Source: Imperialibacter sp. EC-SDR9
Lineage (GTDB): Bacteria; Bacteroidota; Bacteroidia; Cytophagales; Cyclobacteriaceae
NCBI RefSeq assembly: GCF_902498805.1
Contig: NZ_LR701586.1
Location: 1-64,000, forward strand
Length of the DNA: 64,000 nucleotides
Direction of reading: 5' to 3'
The position numbers were made by a program, and so were the translations under genes. The notes beneath the pieces are model-generated. The model was not told where the DNA came from and ran no database searches. It was given only the letters and a program-made list of their open reading frames with translations. The number at the start of each line of letters is the position of its first letter. The first letter of the stretch is position 1. Below, in pieces: positions 30,346-40,146 of this stretch.

Positions 30346-33300
30346 TTATTTATTCTCAAAAGACTTATCAGGATAAGCAGGCACCGGCGGCACTGGCCTC
30401 GGGTCTTCTTTGATTTTCTTTTGCAAAAACTCTATCGCTGCTTTCAGCTGAGCATCTTCGCCCTCGAAGGTCGCATGGGGCAGGTTGTCGACCACAATGT
30501 CGGGCTCAAAGCCATGGCCTTCCACCAGCCACTTGCCTTCCGGCCCATACACACCCATCATGGGCGCACGGGCAATGCCACCATCGCTCAAAGTGTTGAC
30601 CCCACTCAGCCAAATTTCCCCACCCCAGGTGCGGGTACCAATGGCTGTGCCCAGCTCCAGTCTTTTGAAGCCATCGGCAAAGGATTCGCCATCCGACGCC
30701 GTGTTTTGGTCTACCAGAATCACGATATGCCCTCTGAAAGCGTACTGCATATTCCAGTACGGTTTGCCGGAGCGGCTTTTCCAGTACATCCACGCCTTTC
30801 TCAATAGCTTCTCCAGCACAAAGCTTTCGATATTGCCGCCCCGGTTGTGCCGAACATCTATGATCAGGCCCTGTCGGTCAAATACGGGATAAAACTCCCG
30901 GTACCATTGCTCAAGGTCGTTGCTGCCCATGGCTTGCAAATGCACATAGCCCACGCTTTTGGCTGTAGCTTTGTCTACTTCCAATCGCCTGGAATACTCC
31001 CAGTCCCGGTAGCGAAGGCTGTATGGATTGCTCATAGGTACCACGATCACATCCTTTTCGACCGTGCCACGCTTCACACTCATTCGCACCTGCTTACCGG
31101 CCTGGTTACGGATCAGCTCTCCAATGTCCACGGCACTCAAAGCAGCCTTACCATTTACGCTGGTAATGACGTCCCCCACTTTGATGTCGAGATAGGGGTC
31201 GTCCAGTGGCGACTTTTCATCAGGATAATCGGGGTCAGCTTTATAAATGTAGTCGATGCTGTAGCCGCCTTTACTATCGTCTCTCGAGAAGATAGCACCG
31301 AGGCTGGCCACGACTACATTGAGCTCGTCTTCTCTGGTATCTCCTCCTCTTACACTCGTGTGGAGAGCTGAAAGCTCACCAACAAAGCGGCCAATGAGAT
31401 CCGAAAGCTCTTCTCTTGTCGTTACCCGATCCACCAAAGGCAGGTATTTGGCATGCATAGCATCCCAGTTGACACCGTGCATGTTTTTATCGTAGAAGTA
31501 GTCCCTTTCCATGCGCCAGGCATCAGTAAAGATCTGCTCCCAGTCTTCTTTAGGTGTAATGGCAAACTTCCAGCCGCTGAGGTCGATCTTCTTATCGTTC
31601 AAGTCAGCCACCTTACTGGTGCCCGCTTCAACCATGTAGTAATTCCTTTGTTTTACCACCAGCATTTTCTCGCCGTTTCCAGTCAGGTTGAAGCCGTTGA
31701 TGTCTTCGATCATCGTGACTAGCTTGGGGTCATCGTTGGTGATCTTTACTACGCCAAGGTGCGTTTTGGCGCCAACCCCTGTTTCTCTACTCAGCATGTA
31801 AAGGCCTTTCTTTGTCACCTCAAGTCCCCTGTAATTTCCCGGGCTAACGGGCACTTCTTCAATTCTTTGCGTAATGCCGTCTTTGTCTATTTTTATGGCA
31901 ACCGCAGGTTTGGCTTCTTCTTTCTTATCGCCCTCCTTACTATCAGGCTTGTCTGTTTTAACCGCTAATTCATCGTCAGGACGGAAGGGTGACCTTGTGC
32001 CTTTTTGAAGGGATATGTGGTAAATTTTTTCGCTGGCATCAAAATACGGCTCTGGCTGTCTTGCTCCCCAGGGTGAGCCCACCAACGTGGTAAAGCTGCG
32101 ATCCGATAAGAAATAGATGAATTTACCATCGAGGCTCCAGGCAGGCCAAAGACTGTTGGCTCTGTCAGTAGTAATAGGAAAGGTATCGCCCGTATCAACA
32201 TTGGATACAAAAATCTGATCCATCGTATTGTCGGCCGACTGTACAAAGGCTATCCATTTGCTGTCGGGAGACCACGAAAACATGCCGATGCCTTCTTCGC
32301 CGGTTGAGATTCTTTTGCTGACTCCCGTTGCCAGATTCAGGATAAACATATGCCTCTCCAGGTCGTCGTAAGCCAGCCATTTTCCGTCGGGCGATGGCGT
32401 CCCTTTGTATCTTAGCACGGTGCCGTCTTTCGTGATAGCTTTCTGGGCACCAATGCCATTGGCAGGCATACTGATAAATTCAAATTCACCACTTTCGTCG
32501 GAAAGGGTGTAAATATTCTTGCCGTCGGCGGAGAAAACGGCATCTCTGTACCGAACGTCTTTTTTGTCAGTGAACTCCACTGTTCTGCCCGATTTCACCG
32601 GAACAGCGAAGACCCGCCCTCTGGCCGTGATCACAATTTTGTCTCCTTCCTTGTCAGGTGAAACAGAACTGATGTACTGAGCTGGATTGTCTACCCATCT
32701 TTCCCTGAGCTGATCCAGGTCCGTGGGAATCCTGATGTCGATTTTGGTTTGCGTATCGTCAGGAATGCTATAGTGCCAGATGTCGGCGCCCCATTGGTAA
32801 ACAATGTGCCCATTATGGAGGCCAGCATCCCGAACGTCAAAGTTTTCGTGTGTGGTGTGCTGAGTCAGGCCGCCACCGTTTTCGTCGATCGACCATATAT
32901 TCATGGTGCCGTCTCTGTCCGTGATGAAATAAACACGTCCATCGTACCACATGGGGTGGTGGCTTTCGCCTGCATAGCCGAGCGTAAGCTGAACTGCCTC
33001 CGGGCTTCCTTCGGTATATTTCCAAATCTGGCGGGCGGTGCCCCCTTTGTACCTCTTGGTCACATTGCCGTGGTACGATGGTCTCACGAAGAATACCGTT
33101 TTGCCTGTGGTGTCGAAAGATGCTTCGCTAGCCTGCGCAAGTGGCACTCTCGACTTCTTTTTGGTGGCAGGGTCAATGGTTACCAGCTGACGATCAGGAA
33201 GGGTAGCGTAGGCCCGGGTGTCGTACACCACCTTTCCGTCGGGCGTCCAGCAGTTCATAGTGGAGGCATCGCCCTCATAAGTCCAGCGGGTGGGTAAGCC

Positions 33301-33606
33301 ACCGGAGATGGGCATGGTGTAAATCTCCTGCGGTCCTTCGTAGCTGGCAGAAAAGGCGATGGTAGTGCCGTCGGGAGAAATGGCAGCGTCCGTTTCTTCT
33401 TCAGCATGAGTGGTGAGTCGTTGTGCCAGCCCTCCTGTCAGCGGCACCGTCCAGATGTCTCCCTCAGCAGTGAAAACGACTGTGTTGTTGTGGATATTGG
33501 GAAAGCGGTAGTAGCCTTCAACGCCCTGGGCAAAAAGAGCAGTTTGTAGGAGAAGTAGGGAAAGTGCTAAAAAAGAGAATAGCTGCTTATTCAATTGGGG
33601 CTTCAT
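30346..33606 (-). CDS. Exported tricorn-like S41 peptidase
   Basis: A 1086-residue exported protease. The signal peptide covers about 1-26 (ALFAQG). Two beta-propeller regions (about 30-350 and 350-640, with repeats such as ISPDGTTIAFSA and WSPDSKWIAFVQSADN) are followed by a tricorn C1-like helical segment. Next come a PDZ domain (about 770-860) and an S41 catalytic core with HTSVRGGD near 750 and Ser971 in NTASDGESFADG. It resembles the tricorn core protease, which processes short peptides; in Bacteroidota these are usually periplasmic. A large hairpin follows. Confidence 0.92.
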   Translation of the reverse strand: MKPQLNKQLFSFLALSLLLLQTALFAQGVEGYYRFPNIHNNTVVFTAEGDIWTVPLTGGLAQRLTTHAEEETDAAISPDGTTIAFSASYEGPQEIYTMPISGGLPTRWTYEGDASTMNCWTPDGKVVYDTRAYATLPDRQLVTIDPATKKKSRVPLAQASEASFDTTGKTVFFVRPSYHGNVTKRYKGGTARQIWKYTEGSPEAVQLTLGYAGESHHPMWYDGRVYFITDRDGTMNIWSIDENGGGLTQHTTHENFDVRDAGLHNGHIVYQWGADIWHYSIPDDTQTKIDIRIPTDLDQLRERWVDNPAQYISSVSPDKEGDKIVITARGRVFAVPVKSGRTVEFTDKKDVRYRDAVFSADGKNIYTLSDESGEFEFISMPANGIGAQKAITKDGTVLRYKGTPSPDGKWLAYDDLERHMFILNLATGVSKRISTGEEGIGMFSWSPDSKWIAFVQSADNTMDQIFVSNVDTGDTFPITTDRANSLWPAWSLDGKFIYFLSDRSFTTLVGSPWGARQPEPYFDASEKIYHISLQKGTRSPFRPDDELAVKTDKPDSKEGDKKEEAKPAVAIKIDKDGITQRIEEVPVSPGNYRGLEVTKKGLYMLSRETGVGAKTHLGVVKITNDDPKLVTMIEDINGFNLTGNGEKMLVVKQRNYYMVEAGTSKVADLNDKKIDLSGWKFAITPKEDWEQIFTDAWRMERDYFYDKNMHGVNWDAMHAKYLPLVDRVTTREELSDLIGRFVGELSALHTSVRGGDTREDELNVVVASLGAIFSRDDSKGGYSIDYIYKADPDYPDEKSPLDDPYLDIKVGDVITSVNGKAALSAVDIGELIRNQAGKQVRMSVKRGTVEKDVIVVPMSNPYSLRYRDWEYSRRLEVDKATAKSVGYVHLQAMGSNDLEQWYREFYPVFDRQGLIIDVRHNRGGNIESFVLEKLLRKAWMYWKSRSGKPYWNMQYAFRGHIVILVDQNTASDGESFADGFKRLELGTAIGTRTWGGEIWLSGVNTLSDGGIARAPMMGVYGPEGKWLVEGHGFEPDIVVDNLPHATFEGEDAQLKAAIEFLQKKIKEDPRPVPPVPAYPDKSFENK

Positions 33607-33788
33607 AGGAATGGTCTTTTTGGGTTGAATGTAACAAGAACTCTAATCTGGAAGATACAGGGCTTCCAGTATTTAAATGCCTTTTGGAGGCTGCGTTACG
33701 CATTATACAACGTGACAATTTAGTACTTTCAATCAGAAAGCATTCTCCATTTATGTATTTGAATGCCTCTTTGCAGTGCTTGCCCCGA

Positions 33789-34658
33789 CTACTTCAAAAC
33801 CTCCTTCAAAAACGCCACCATCTTTTCAGTAAACTCCGGCTTGTCATACTCCTGCGTGCCGTGGCCAGCGCCATACACCACTTCAAACTGCACCTTCACG
33901 TGATTTGCCTCGCAAGCACCCACCAGCTCCAGCGACTGGTTGATCGGTACCTGAATATCCTGTTCACCATGCGCAATGAATATCGCTGGGTCGGTAGGAT
34001 CAACCTGATAAACAGGGCTGGCCAGCTTTGCCAGGTCTGGCACTTGTTCTACGGGCTTGCCCAGCAGGAGAGCCAGTGCTGGTGCCCGCACACTGATGCC
34101 GTGTGGGGTTGACTGGCTCAGGATAGTGGTAAAGTTGGTGGGGCCATATAGGTCAATGGTTGCCTGCACGTCGGAGCTTGTGGTCAGGAAGTCGCCAAGA
34201 GTACCTTCCAGCTCCTTGTTTCCATTAGTAGTGCCGATTAATGCAGCCAGGTGCCCACCTGCGGAGGAGCCCGCCACGATGATTTTGTCAGACCTGTACC
34301 CGTATTTTTTGGCGTTAGCCCTCAGGTAGCGAATGGCAGCCTTGACATCGTGCGCCATGGCCGGAAAGGGTGCCTCCACGCTCAGTCGGTAGTCGACACT
34401 TGCCAGGGCATAACCATTTTCGAGCAGCCCTTTGGGTGGGTTTTCTTTTGAACCCGAATGCCAGGCGCCTCCATGCACCCACACCACAAGGTAAGGGTTA
34501 GGTGAGTTTTCAGGCAGGTAAATATCGACCAGCAGGTTTCTGTCCCCCGCTGTTGCGTACACAAGGTCTTTGTACTGCCGTCCGACAACCAGCTGCGTGG
34601 ATAGAAGTAGCAGCAGCGCTGTTACCAGGGTTGTTTGTGTGGTATACTTTCTCATCAT
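33789..34658 (-). CDS. Exported alpha/beta hydrolase (BD-FAE/lipase-esterase type)
   Basis: A 289-residue hydrolase. The signal peptide is about 1-27. HGGAWHSGSK (about 60-69) is the oxyanion segment, GSSAGGHLAAL holds the nucleophile Ser, HGEQDIQVPINQS the Asp and GAGHGTQ the His. The HGGAW and GxSAGG motifs place it with kynurenine formamidase/esterase proteins such as BD-FAE. Substrate unknown. The GlcG-like gene lies close upstream on the same strand (39 bp apart), probably an operon. Confidence 0.88.
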   Translation of the reverse strand: MMRKYTTQTTLVTALLLLLSTQLVVGRQYKDLVYATAGDRNLLVDIYLPENSPNPYLVVWVHGGAWHSGSKENPPKGLLENGYALASVDYRLSVEAPFPAMAHDVKAAIRYLRANAKKYGYRSDKIIVAGSSAGGHLAALIGTTNGNKELEGTLGDFLTTSSDVQATIDLYGPTNFTTILSQSTPHGISVRAPALALLLGKPVEQVPDLAKLASPVYQVDPTDPAIFIAHGEQDIQVPINQSLELVGACEANHVKVQFEVVYGAGHGTQEYDKPEFTEKMVAFLKEVLK

Positions 34659-34697
34659 GTTGCAGATTAGCAGTTCATTTCTATTTCTGGATGGGAC

Positions 34698-35108
34698 TTA
34701 TGGGAAAACAGCGGCTATAGCTTCTTCCGCTATTCTTTCATCTTCCGATTCGGTGAGTCCGCTGATGCCGATGCCACCAATTACTTTTTCATTTTGGACA
34801 ATTGGGAGGCCACCACCAAAGCCGGTAATGCCAGTATCGGTCCAGTAGCCTTGTTCACGATTGACGGTGCGCATAAATTCTCCCATGGACCTGGTTGATT
34901 TCCAGTCCCTGGCGCTGGTGTAAGCCTTACTTTGGGCGATTTGGGCTGTGGCTGGATTGGCGCCGTCCATGCGAAGAAAGGAGATGAGCTCCCCTTCCGT
35001 ACCGGTTATGGCCACAGCGATGTTTTTATCAATTTCTTTGGCCAGCTCTACGGCTTTTGCAACGAGCTTGAGGGCTTCTTCCGCACTTACTTTCTGAATC
35101 GTATGCAT
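34698..35108 (-). CDS. GlcG/HbpS-family protein (DUF336)
   Basis: A 136-residue protein of the GlcG/HbpS family. ISFLRMDGANPATAQIAQSKAYTSARDWKSTRSMGEF and the glycine-rich GITGFGGGLPIVQNEKVIGGIGISGLTESEDERIAEEAI block are typical. Members bind haem or act as accessory proteins in glycolate or propanediol metabolism; the exact role here is unknown. No signal peptide. It is the first gene of a likely pair with the hydrolase gene downstream. Confidence 0.9.
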   Translation of the reverse strand: MHTIQKVSAEEALKLVAKAVELAKEIDKNIAVAITGTEGELISFLRMDGANPATAQIAQSKAYTSARDWKSTRSMGEFMRTVNREQGYWTDTGITGFGGGLPIVQNEKVIGGIGISGLTESEDERIAEEAIAAVFP

Positions 35109-35313
35109 TTACACTTAGTGAGTTTAAGTTATTTGTGTCTTTTATGCGGTAAGCCCTGAAAATAGGCATAATATTAAACATTTGCCCGAGCCTTTGAGTC
35201 AAAGGTGTGTGGGACGTGCCACCGTCCTGCCATTGAGCCGACCGGATTTTCATTATCAGCCTGAAGTGGTTATTATTGTCTGAAACGATATTTTCCACAA
35301 GTCATCAATAACA

Positions 35314-36312
35314 ATGACAAAGCAAAAAGTTAGATGGGGCATTATCAGCACCGCCAAAATTGGAATGACCAAGGTGGTCCCCGGCATCCAAAAAAGTGAG
35401 TTTTGCGACGTAGTGGCGATCAGCTCCAGAAACCAGTCTGCTGCTGATGAGGCGGCTAAGAAACTAGGCATACCGAGGGCCCATGGCTCCTACGAAGCGC
35501 TGCTGGCCGACCCTGAGGTAGATGCCGTTTACAACCCTTTGCCCAATCACTTGCATGTGGAATGGACGATCAAGGCCATAGAAGCTGGCAAACATGTGCT
35601 TTGCGAAAAGCCGGTGGGCATGAATGCCAAAGAAGCTGAGCGATTATTGGCGGTAAGCAAAAAGCATCCCCAGCTCAGGGTAATGGAGGCCTTTATGTAT
35701 CGATTCCATCCTCAGTGGGTCAAAGCGAAGGAGCTGGTGAAGTCGGGCGCCATTGGGGAAGCCAAAGTGGTGCAATCTTTCTTTTCTTACTACAATGTTG
35801 ATCCCAACAATGTCCGCAACCAGGCCGATATTGGTGGTGGAGGACTGATGGACATTGGCTGCTACTGCATTTCGTTTCCCAGGTTCCTTTTTAGTGAAGA
35901 ACCAACAAGGGCTGTGGGGCTGTTGGATTTTGATCCGGTGATGAAAACGGACAGAATAGCTTCGGGGATACTCGATTTTTCAGGTGGAAAATCAGCCACC
36001 TTCACGTGCTCTACGCAACTCATGCCGTATCAGCGCTGTATAGTGTTTGGTACTGAGGGTTATGTGGAAATAGAAATACCAGCCAATGCACCGCCCGACA
36101 CTCCCTGTCGCATCTGGCTGGTGACGAAGGAAAAAAAGGAAGAAATCATGCTCCCTGTTGCTGACCAGTATACCTGTCAGGCTGATGTTTTTGCGAAGGC
36201 CATACTCGACAACAAACCAGTACCGACACCCCTGGAAGATGCCGTTAACAACATGAAGGTGATTGATGCTATTTTCGAAAGTGGTAAAAGCAAAAGTTGG
36301 GTGACGATTTGA
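35314..36312 (+). CDS. Gfo/Idh/MocA family oxidoreductase
   Basis: A 332-residue NAD(P)-dependent oxidoreductase. The Rossmann domain (about 1-120) has WGIISTAKIGMTKVVPGIQ, and AVYNPLPNHLHVEWTIKAIEAGKHVLCEKPVGM contains the catalytic-region EKP motif. The C-terminal alpha/beta domain (about 125-332) is of the D-xylose dehydrogenase/dimeric dihydrodiol dehydrogenase type (MDIGCYCISFPRFLF). Likely acts on a sugar or cyclitol. Cytoplasmic. The gene converges with the MDR gene 16 bp downstream. Confidence 0.9.
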   Translation: MTKQKVRWGIISTAKIGMTKVVPGIQKSEFCDVVAISSRNQSAADEAAKKLGIPRAHGSYEALLADPEVDAVYNPLPNHLHVEWTIKAIEAGKHVLCEKPVGMNAKEAERLLAVSKKHPQLRVMEAFMYRFHPQWVKAKELVKSGAIGEAKVVQSFFSYYNVDPNNVRNQADIGGGGLMDIGCYCISFPRFLFSEEPTRAVGLLDFDPVMKTDRIASGILDFSGGKSATFTCSTQLMPYQRCIVFGTEGYVEIEIPANAPPDTPCRIWLVTKEKKEEIMLPVADQYTCQADVFAKAILDNKPVPTPLEDAVNNMKVIDAIFESGKSKSWVTI

Positions 36313-36327
36313 TCACCCACTTTTCTG

Positions 36328-37326
36328 CTAAGCCTTCACTAACATTTTACCAGTATTGTGTCCTTTAAACAAGCCCAATAGCGCTGTTGGTAGCTGATCG
36401 AATCCATCAATAATCGTTTCAGTCGTTTTTAGCTTGCCTTCTTTTACCCACTGCGCCAGGTGTTTGAATCCTTCAGGGTATTTGTCTTGAAAATTGAAAA
36501 CGATAAAGCCCTGCATAAGCACACTTCTTGTGAGTAACATGGGCTGGATACGGGGCCCCATGGCCATTTCGGTATTGTTGTACAGCGAAATCTGCCCGCA
36601 CAGCGGAATGCGAGCGTGAAAGTTGATATTGCTGATGACTGCATCTGAGATAGGGCCTCCCACGTTGTCAAAATAGATATCGACCCCATTGGGACATGAC
36701 TCTTTTATGGCCAATCGCATGTTGGGCGTGGTTTTGTAGTTGATCGCTTCGTCAAAGCCAAACTCTTTTTTGATCAGCGCCACCTTTTCGTCTGTGCCGG
36801 CGATGCCCACTACTCTACAGCCATGGATATTGGCCATTTGGCCAACGAGCACTCCCACTGCGCCTGCCGCACCCGACACCACCACCGTTTCTCCCGCCTT
36901 CGGCTTCCCAATATGCATAAGACCGAAATAGGCGGTGAGTCCGGGCATTCCCAAAATACCCAGGTAGTAGCTGGCTGGTGCAATCGTCGTGTCAACTTTC
37001 CTTAATTCCTTCTCAGTCGCAACGATCTGCTGTGCCCATGAAAGCATGCCCAGCACCACATCTCCTTCTTTGAAAAGGTCAGACTTGCTTGAAAGTACCT
37101 TGGCAACTACTCCACCGTAAAACGGCTTGCCTACCTCAAAGGGTGGGGCATACGACTTGGCATCACTCATACGGCCACGCATGTAGGGGTCGACCGAGTA
37201 GTACAATCCCTGCAGAAGTACCTGGCCTGCCTGAAGTGCGGGCACCTCTGTGGTTTCAAACCTGAAAGTGTCTTTGGTGGGGGTGCCAACGGGTCTGGCG
37301 GCCAGAACGATTTGTTGCGTAGTCAT
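36328..37326 (-). CDS. NADP-dependent MDR oxidoreductase (PTGR/2-alkenal reductase type)
   Basis: A 332-residue MDR protein. ATG 37326 is chosen because the upstream 20 residues do not belong to the family. The N-terminus (QIVLAARPVGTPTKDTFRFETTEVPAL) and SVDPYMRGRM are typical of leukotriene B4 dehydrogenase/curcumin reductase-like enzymes. ETVVVSGAAGAVGVLVGQMANIHG binds NADP and DIYFDNVGG is characteristic. It reduces alpha,beta-unsaturated carbonyls, probably detoxification. Its upstream region contains paired palindromes (37423-37483), suggesting regulated expression. Confidence 0.92.
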   Translation of the reverse strand: MTTQQIVLAARPVGTPTKDTFRFETTEVPALQAGQVLLQGLYYSVDPYMRGRMSDAKSYAPPFEVGKPFYGGVVAKVLSSKSDLFKEGDVVLGMLSWAQQIVATEKELRKVDTTIAPASYYLGILGMPGLTAYFGLMHIGKPKAGETVVVSGAAGAVGVLVGQMANIHGCRVVGIAGTDEKVALIKKEFGFDEAINYKTTPNMRLAIKESCPNGVDIYFDNVGGPISDAVISNINFHARIPLCGQISLYNNTEMAMGPRIQPMLLTRSVLMQGFIVFNFQDKYPEGFKHLAQWVKEGKLKTTETIIDGFDQLPTALLGLFKGHNTGKMLVKA

Positions 37327-37422
37327 GCTTGAGTGTTTGAAGGTAAAGGTATAAGAAAAGCGGTGATTCGATGAACGCTCACCCACCTACTGAGACTTCA
37401 GTTCTTGAACAGTCTAGCGGGA

Positions 37423-37483
37423 TTATGCTTTTTGGTGATCGTATTCACCAAAAAGCATAACTATTGGTGAATACGATCACCAA
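37423..37483. promoter_or_regulatory. Paired palindromic operators upstream of NADP oxidoreductase
   Basis: TTATGCTTTTTGGTGA (37423-37438) pairs perfectly with 37445-37460 around a 6-bp centre TCGTAT. The core TTGGTGA-N6-TCACCAA is repeated at 37464-37483 with the exact reverse-complement centre ATACGA. Two copies of one operator, about 100 bp upstream of the oxidoreductase start; the larger one could also terminate the cupin gene. Confidence 0.7.
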
Positions 37484-37554
37484 AAGTCATGTTTTGTACC
37501 CGAAACACACCCAACGATTAGCCTTCACTGAAAACGGCAGGATATTGTAGTCGC

Positions 37555-37920
37555 TTAAATCTTTTCAATCTTCTCCCTTGTAAGTTCACCGGGATTGTTT
37601 CCTGTGTTAACGGTTGCAGCAGGCTCAAACAGCATCACGGAAACTTCTTGTTCAGCCACTGGTCGGTGCTCCACTCCTCTGGGCACAATAAGGAATTCAT
37701 TTTCGTGGATCATGATGGTTTTGTCCCTGAATTCCATTTTCAGCTCCCCTTTGATCACGTAAAACAATTCGTCTTCGTCGTCGTGCTTGTGCCACACAAA
37801 CTCACCGAGGAGTTTAGCCAGTTTCACATGCTGGCCATTGAGCTCGCCCACAATGCGTGGATGCCAGTGGTCAGAGAATAGAGAGAGCTTTTGATTGATA
37901 TTGACCAGGTTATTTTTCAT
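37555..37920 (-). CDS. Cupin domain protein
   Basis: A 121-residue single-domain cupin. VWHKHDDEDELFYVIKGELKMEF (cupin motif 1, about 42-66, metal-binding His, His and Glu) and FLIVPRGVEHRPVAEQEVSVMLFEP (motif 2). No signal. Small cupins of this type bind a metal and a small ligand; the reaction is not evident. The gene lies between the GH39 gene and the MDR gene on the same strand. Confidence 0.9.
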   Translation of the reverse strand: MKNNLVNINQKLSLFSDHWHPRIVGELNGQHVKLAKLLGEFVWHKHDDEDELFYVIKGELKMEFRDKTIMIHENEFLIVPRGVEHRPVAEQEVSVMLFEPAATVNTGNNPGELTREKIEKI

Positions 37921-37953
37921 CAGAAAAGTTGGAGACAGATTTCTTTGACAAAT

Positions 37954-39672
37954 TTACCACTCTAGCTTCAACAGAGAAATGCCTTGCCTTGGCAGCTTCA
38001 TGCTGATGGTAAGTTTTTTGTTTTTCACATCCACCCACTCAGGTGAGCCATATAGTTTAAGCTGTCCTGCTTCTTCAAGGGTTGCCATTTGTTCGCTTGT
38101 AGGGTTTTGCGGACTTCCCATCTCTTTCCACTCTGTGTAAGAGTTGCTATGCTCCTGATCAATTCGGTAGTGGGTAAACAAGATTCTTCCATCTGCTGGA
38201 AAACCCTCGATGTTTATTTTAACGGGAGAGTCTTCCACCTCCAGGTCATTGGTATCGTGATAGTTCCAAACCATTACTGTTGCTATGTCGTCCGATTTCG
38301 ATGCCAACGCATTGACATCAGGAGCCAGACCTCTCACACTTTCGTCTCTTACCTTCAGGTAGTTGTAGCTCAGGTTGTCCTGACTTACTTCCACCCTGTT
38401 GCCTTCCATCATTCCGAACATGCGGAAGGTGTTTAGCACTGGCTTATCGACACCATTTGTAGCCATGTCTCTGAAACCGGCAAACCAGGGCTGCTCCTCA
38501 AATTCGAAACCCCACGTGATGGCACCAAGGAGGTTGACGCCGTGGTGTTTGGCAAGGTCGTATTTTCTGGCAAAAGCGGCCGCTGTATAGGCCGCATACA
38601 TGGTGCCGTTGCGGTAAGCATTGTGAGGGTAGTCGGCTTCTGAGCAGGCTGCACACCCTTCGGGATCCGACTCGCCAATCAAAATCGGCAGGTGTTTGAG
38701 AGTCGGGTAGGAGGCCACAACTTCAAACCCTTTGTCGATATCACGCAGCTGGGTGCCAATGTTCATTTGCACCATGCCGTCCACTACTTTCGGGCTGCCT
38801 TTCGCATGGAACGAAATAAAGTCCAGAGGAGAGCCGGTTTTGCCAGTCACGTAGTTTTTACCGAACACTACATGATCGAGAAATGTCCGGAGAAACTCTT
38901 CGGCTTTGTCCCAGCCCGGGCCTGTGGTTTCCGGGCCACCTACTTTGGCTGTTGGCAGTGCTCGTTTTACGGCATCGGCACTGTAGTCATACAGCTTGAT
39001 ATACTCCTCGATGGTTCCCTGCCAGTAGCCGATATTGGGCTCATTCCAAAGCTCCCAGTACCAGCTTTCCACTTCTTCTTTTCCATACCGATCCACACAG
39101 TGAGTTACCCACTGGTAAACCAGCTCAGCCCACTTTTTATAGTCTTTAGGCGGATAAGCCCAGCCTGTGTAAATGTCGTTGTACTCTGCGCCGGGCTTCC
39201 AGTAATGCCGATAAGGCTCAGGTTTGCTCGAAAGTGCCTGTGGCATGAAACCAATTTGAGCAAAAGGCTTCATACCCCGTTCTATGTAGGTGTCAAATAT
39301 CCTGTCGACGATGGTCCAGTCGTAGATAGGTCTCCCCTTTTTGTCTTCAGTATAGGCATTGGTAGAGCCCCATTTCAATCCGTAAGTGCCTTCGCCTGTT
39401 ACCAGCAAACTATGTGCTCTTACATACACTGGTACCTTGCTCAGCTTCGCTATTTCCGAAAGCAGCTTTTGCCCATCTTTCATATACGTGTAATTGGGCT
39501 CGTCGTACCCCCACCACGCCCATATTGGATCCAGCACACCCATTTGTTTCGTTAAGTCGATCTGGATGGTTACAGGTTCAACGGTGTATTGGGCGAAGGA
39601 ATGATAGGTGGAAATAGAGAAGAGGAGGAAGCATACTGGCTTCCACAAAACCAATGATTTTGATGTGGTCAT
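37954..39672 (-). CDS. Exported GH39 family glycosidase (beta-xylosidase-like)
   Basis: A 572-residue exported glycoside hydrolase. The signal peptide covers about 1-27 (YHSFAQ). The TIM-barrel has the acid/base Glu211 in WELWNEPNIGYW and the probable nucleophile Glu334 in LPILIGESDPEG, followed by a C-terminal beta-sandwich. The DEPNYTYM and VRAHSLLVTGEGTYGLKWGS segments match GH39 xylan 1,4-beta-xylosidase-like proteins. It hydrolyses beta-xylosidic or related linkages in the periplasm. No other xylan genes are adjacent, which makes the substrate uncertain. Confidence 0.88.
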   Translation of the reverse strand: MTTSKSLVLWKPVCFLLFSISTYHSFAQYTVEPVTIQIDLTKQMGVLDPIWAWWGYDEPNYTYMKDGQKLLSEIAKLSKVPVYVRAHSLLVTGEGTYGLKWGSTNAYTEDKKGRPIYDWTIVDRIFDTYIERGMKPFAQIGFMPQALSSKPEPYRHYWKPGAEYNDIYTGWAYPPKDYKKWAELVYQWVTHCVDRYGKEEVESWYWELWNEPNIGYWQGTIEEYIKLYDYSADAVKRALPTAKVGGPETTGPGWDKAEEFLRTFLDHVVFGKNYVTGKTGSPLDFISFHAKGSPKVVDGMVQMNIGTQLRDIDKGFEVVASYPTLKHLPILIGESDPEGCAACSEADYPHNAYRNGTMYAAYTAAAFARKYDLAKHHGVNLLGAITWGFEFEEQPWFAGFRDMATNGVDKPVLNTFRMFGMMEGNRVEVSQDNLSYNYLKVRDESVRGLAPDVNALASKSDDIATVMVWNYHDTNDLEVEDSPVKINIEGFPADGRILFTHYRIDQEHSNSYTEWKEMGSPQNPTSEQMATLEEAGQLKLYGSPEWVDVKNKKLTISMKLPRQGISLLKLEW

Positions 39673-39771
39673 TAGAAGAGGCGTTGGATGTAGCAGTCAG
39701 CCCAATGTAAACAAAAATACTGGCTTGCTGTAGCTACAACTGCACAAAGCTAAGATTGACTGAATTTTCAA

Positions 39772-40059
39772 TCAGAAAAGAAGGAAGTAAAAAGCCAGGC
39801 TGATTGCGGTCACAGTTGCCACCAGCAGCATTCTTTTTTTACTAGTACGTTGCTTATCATCAACCGCCAGTTGTGCTCTCAGGGATGCGAGGTATTGAGC
39901 GCTTGCCTTTCTATAAACAGGAGCCTTTCTGGAAATGATGGTATCGGTGATATAAGCCGTGTCGAAGTTTTTGTAAGGCCCGGCACCTTTTCCTTTCAGG
40001 AGTGATCTATTGTTCCTGAGGGTTTTAATTGCATCGATGGCAAAACCTGCGCCGTGCAT
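39772..40059 (-). CDS. Small tail-anchored hypothetical protein
   Basis: A 95-residue protein starting MHGAGFAIDAIKTLRNNRSLLKGKG, rich in basic residues, with one C-terminal membrane helix (about 75-95, MLLVATVTAISLAFYFLLF) that reaches the stop codon, so it is tail-anchored. The MHGAGFAIDAIKTLRNNR start is one I have seen in other Bacteroidota proteins, but no function is known to me. It lies between the GH39 and sulfatase genes on the same strand. Confidence 0.75.
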   Translation of the reverse strand: MHGAGFAIDAIKTLRNNRSLLKGKGAGPYKNFDTAYITDTIISRKAPVYRKASAQYLASLRAQLAVDDKQRTSKKRMLLVATVTAISLAFYFLLF

Positions 40060-40146
40060 AGGGAGTGAGGTTGTTTCTTCTTTTAACGGCGCAAGATTGC
40101 TTCAGGTTGCCGGCTTGGCATGAAGGAAAATAGCCTCTGTTGCCAT

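Noticed and set aside
38692-39555. 287-codon open frame on the plus strand opposite the GH39 gene
   Set aside because: The minus-strand frame carries both GH39 catalytic motifs; the plus-strand frame is a shadow.
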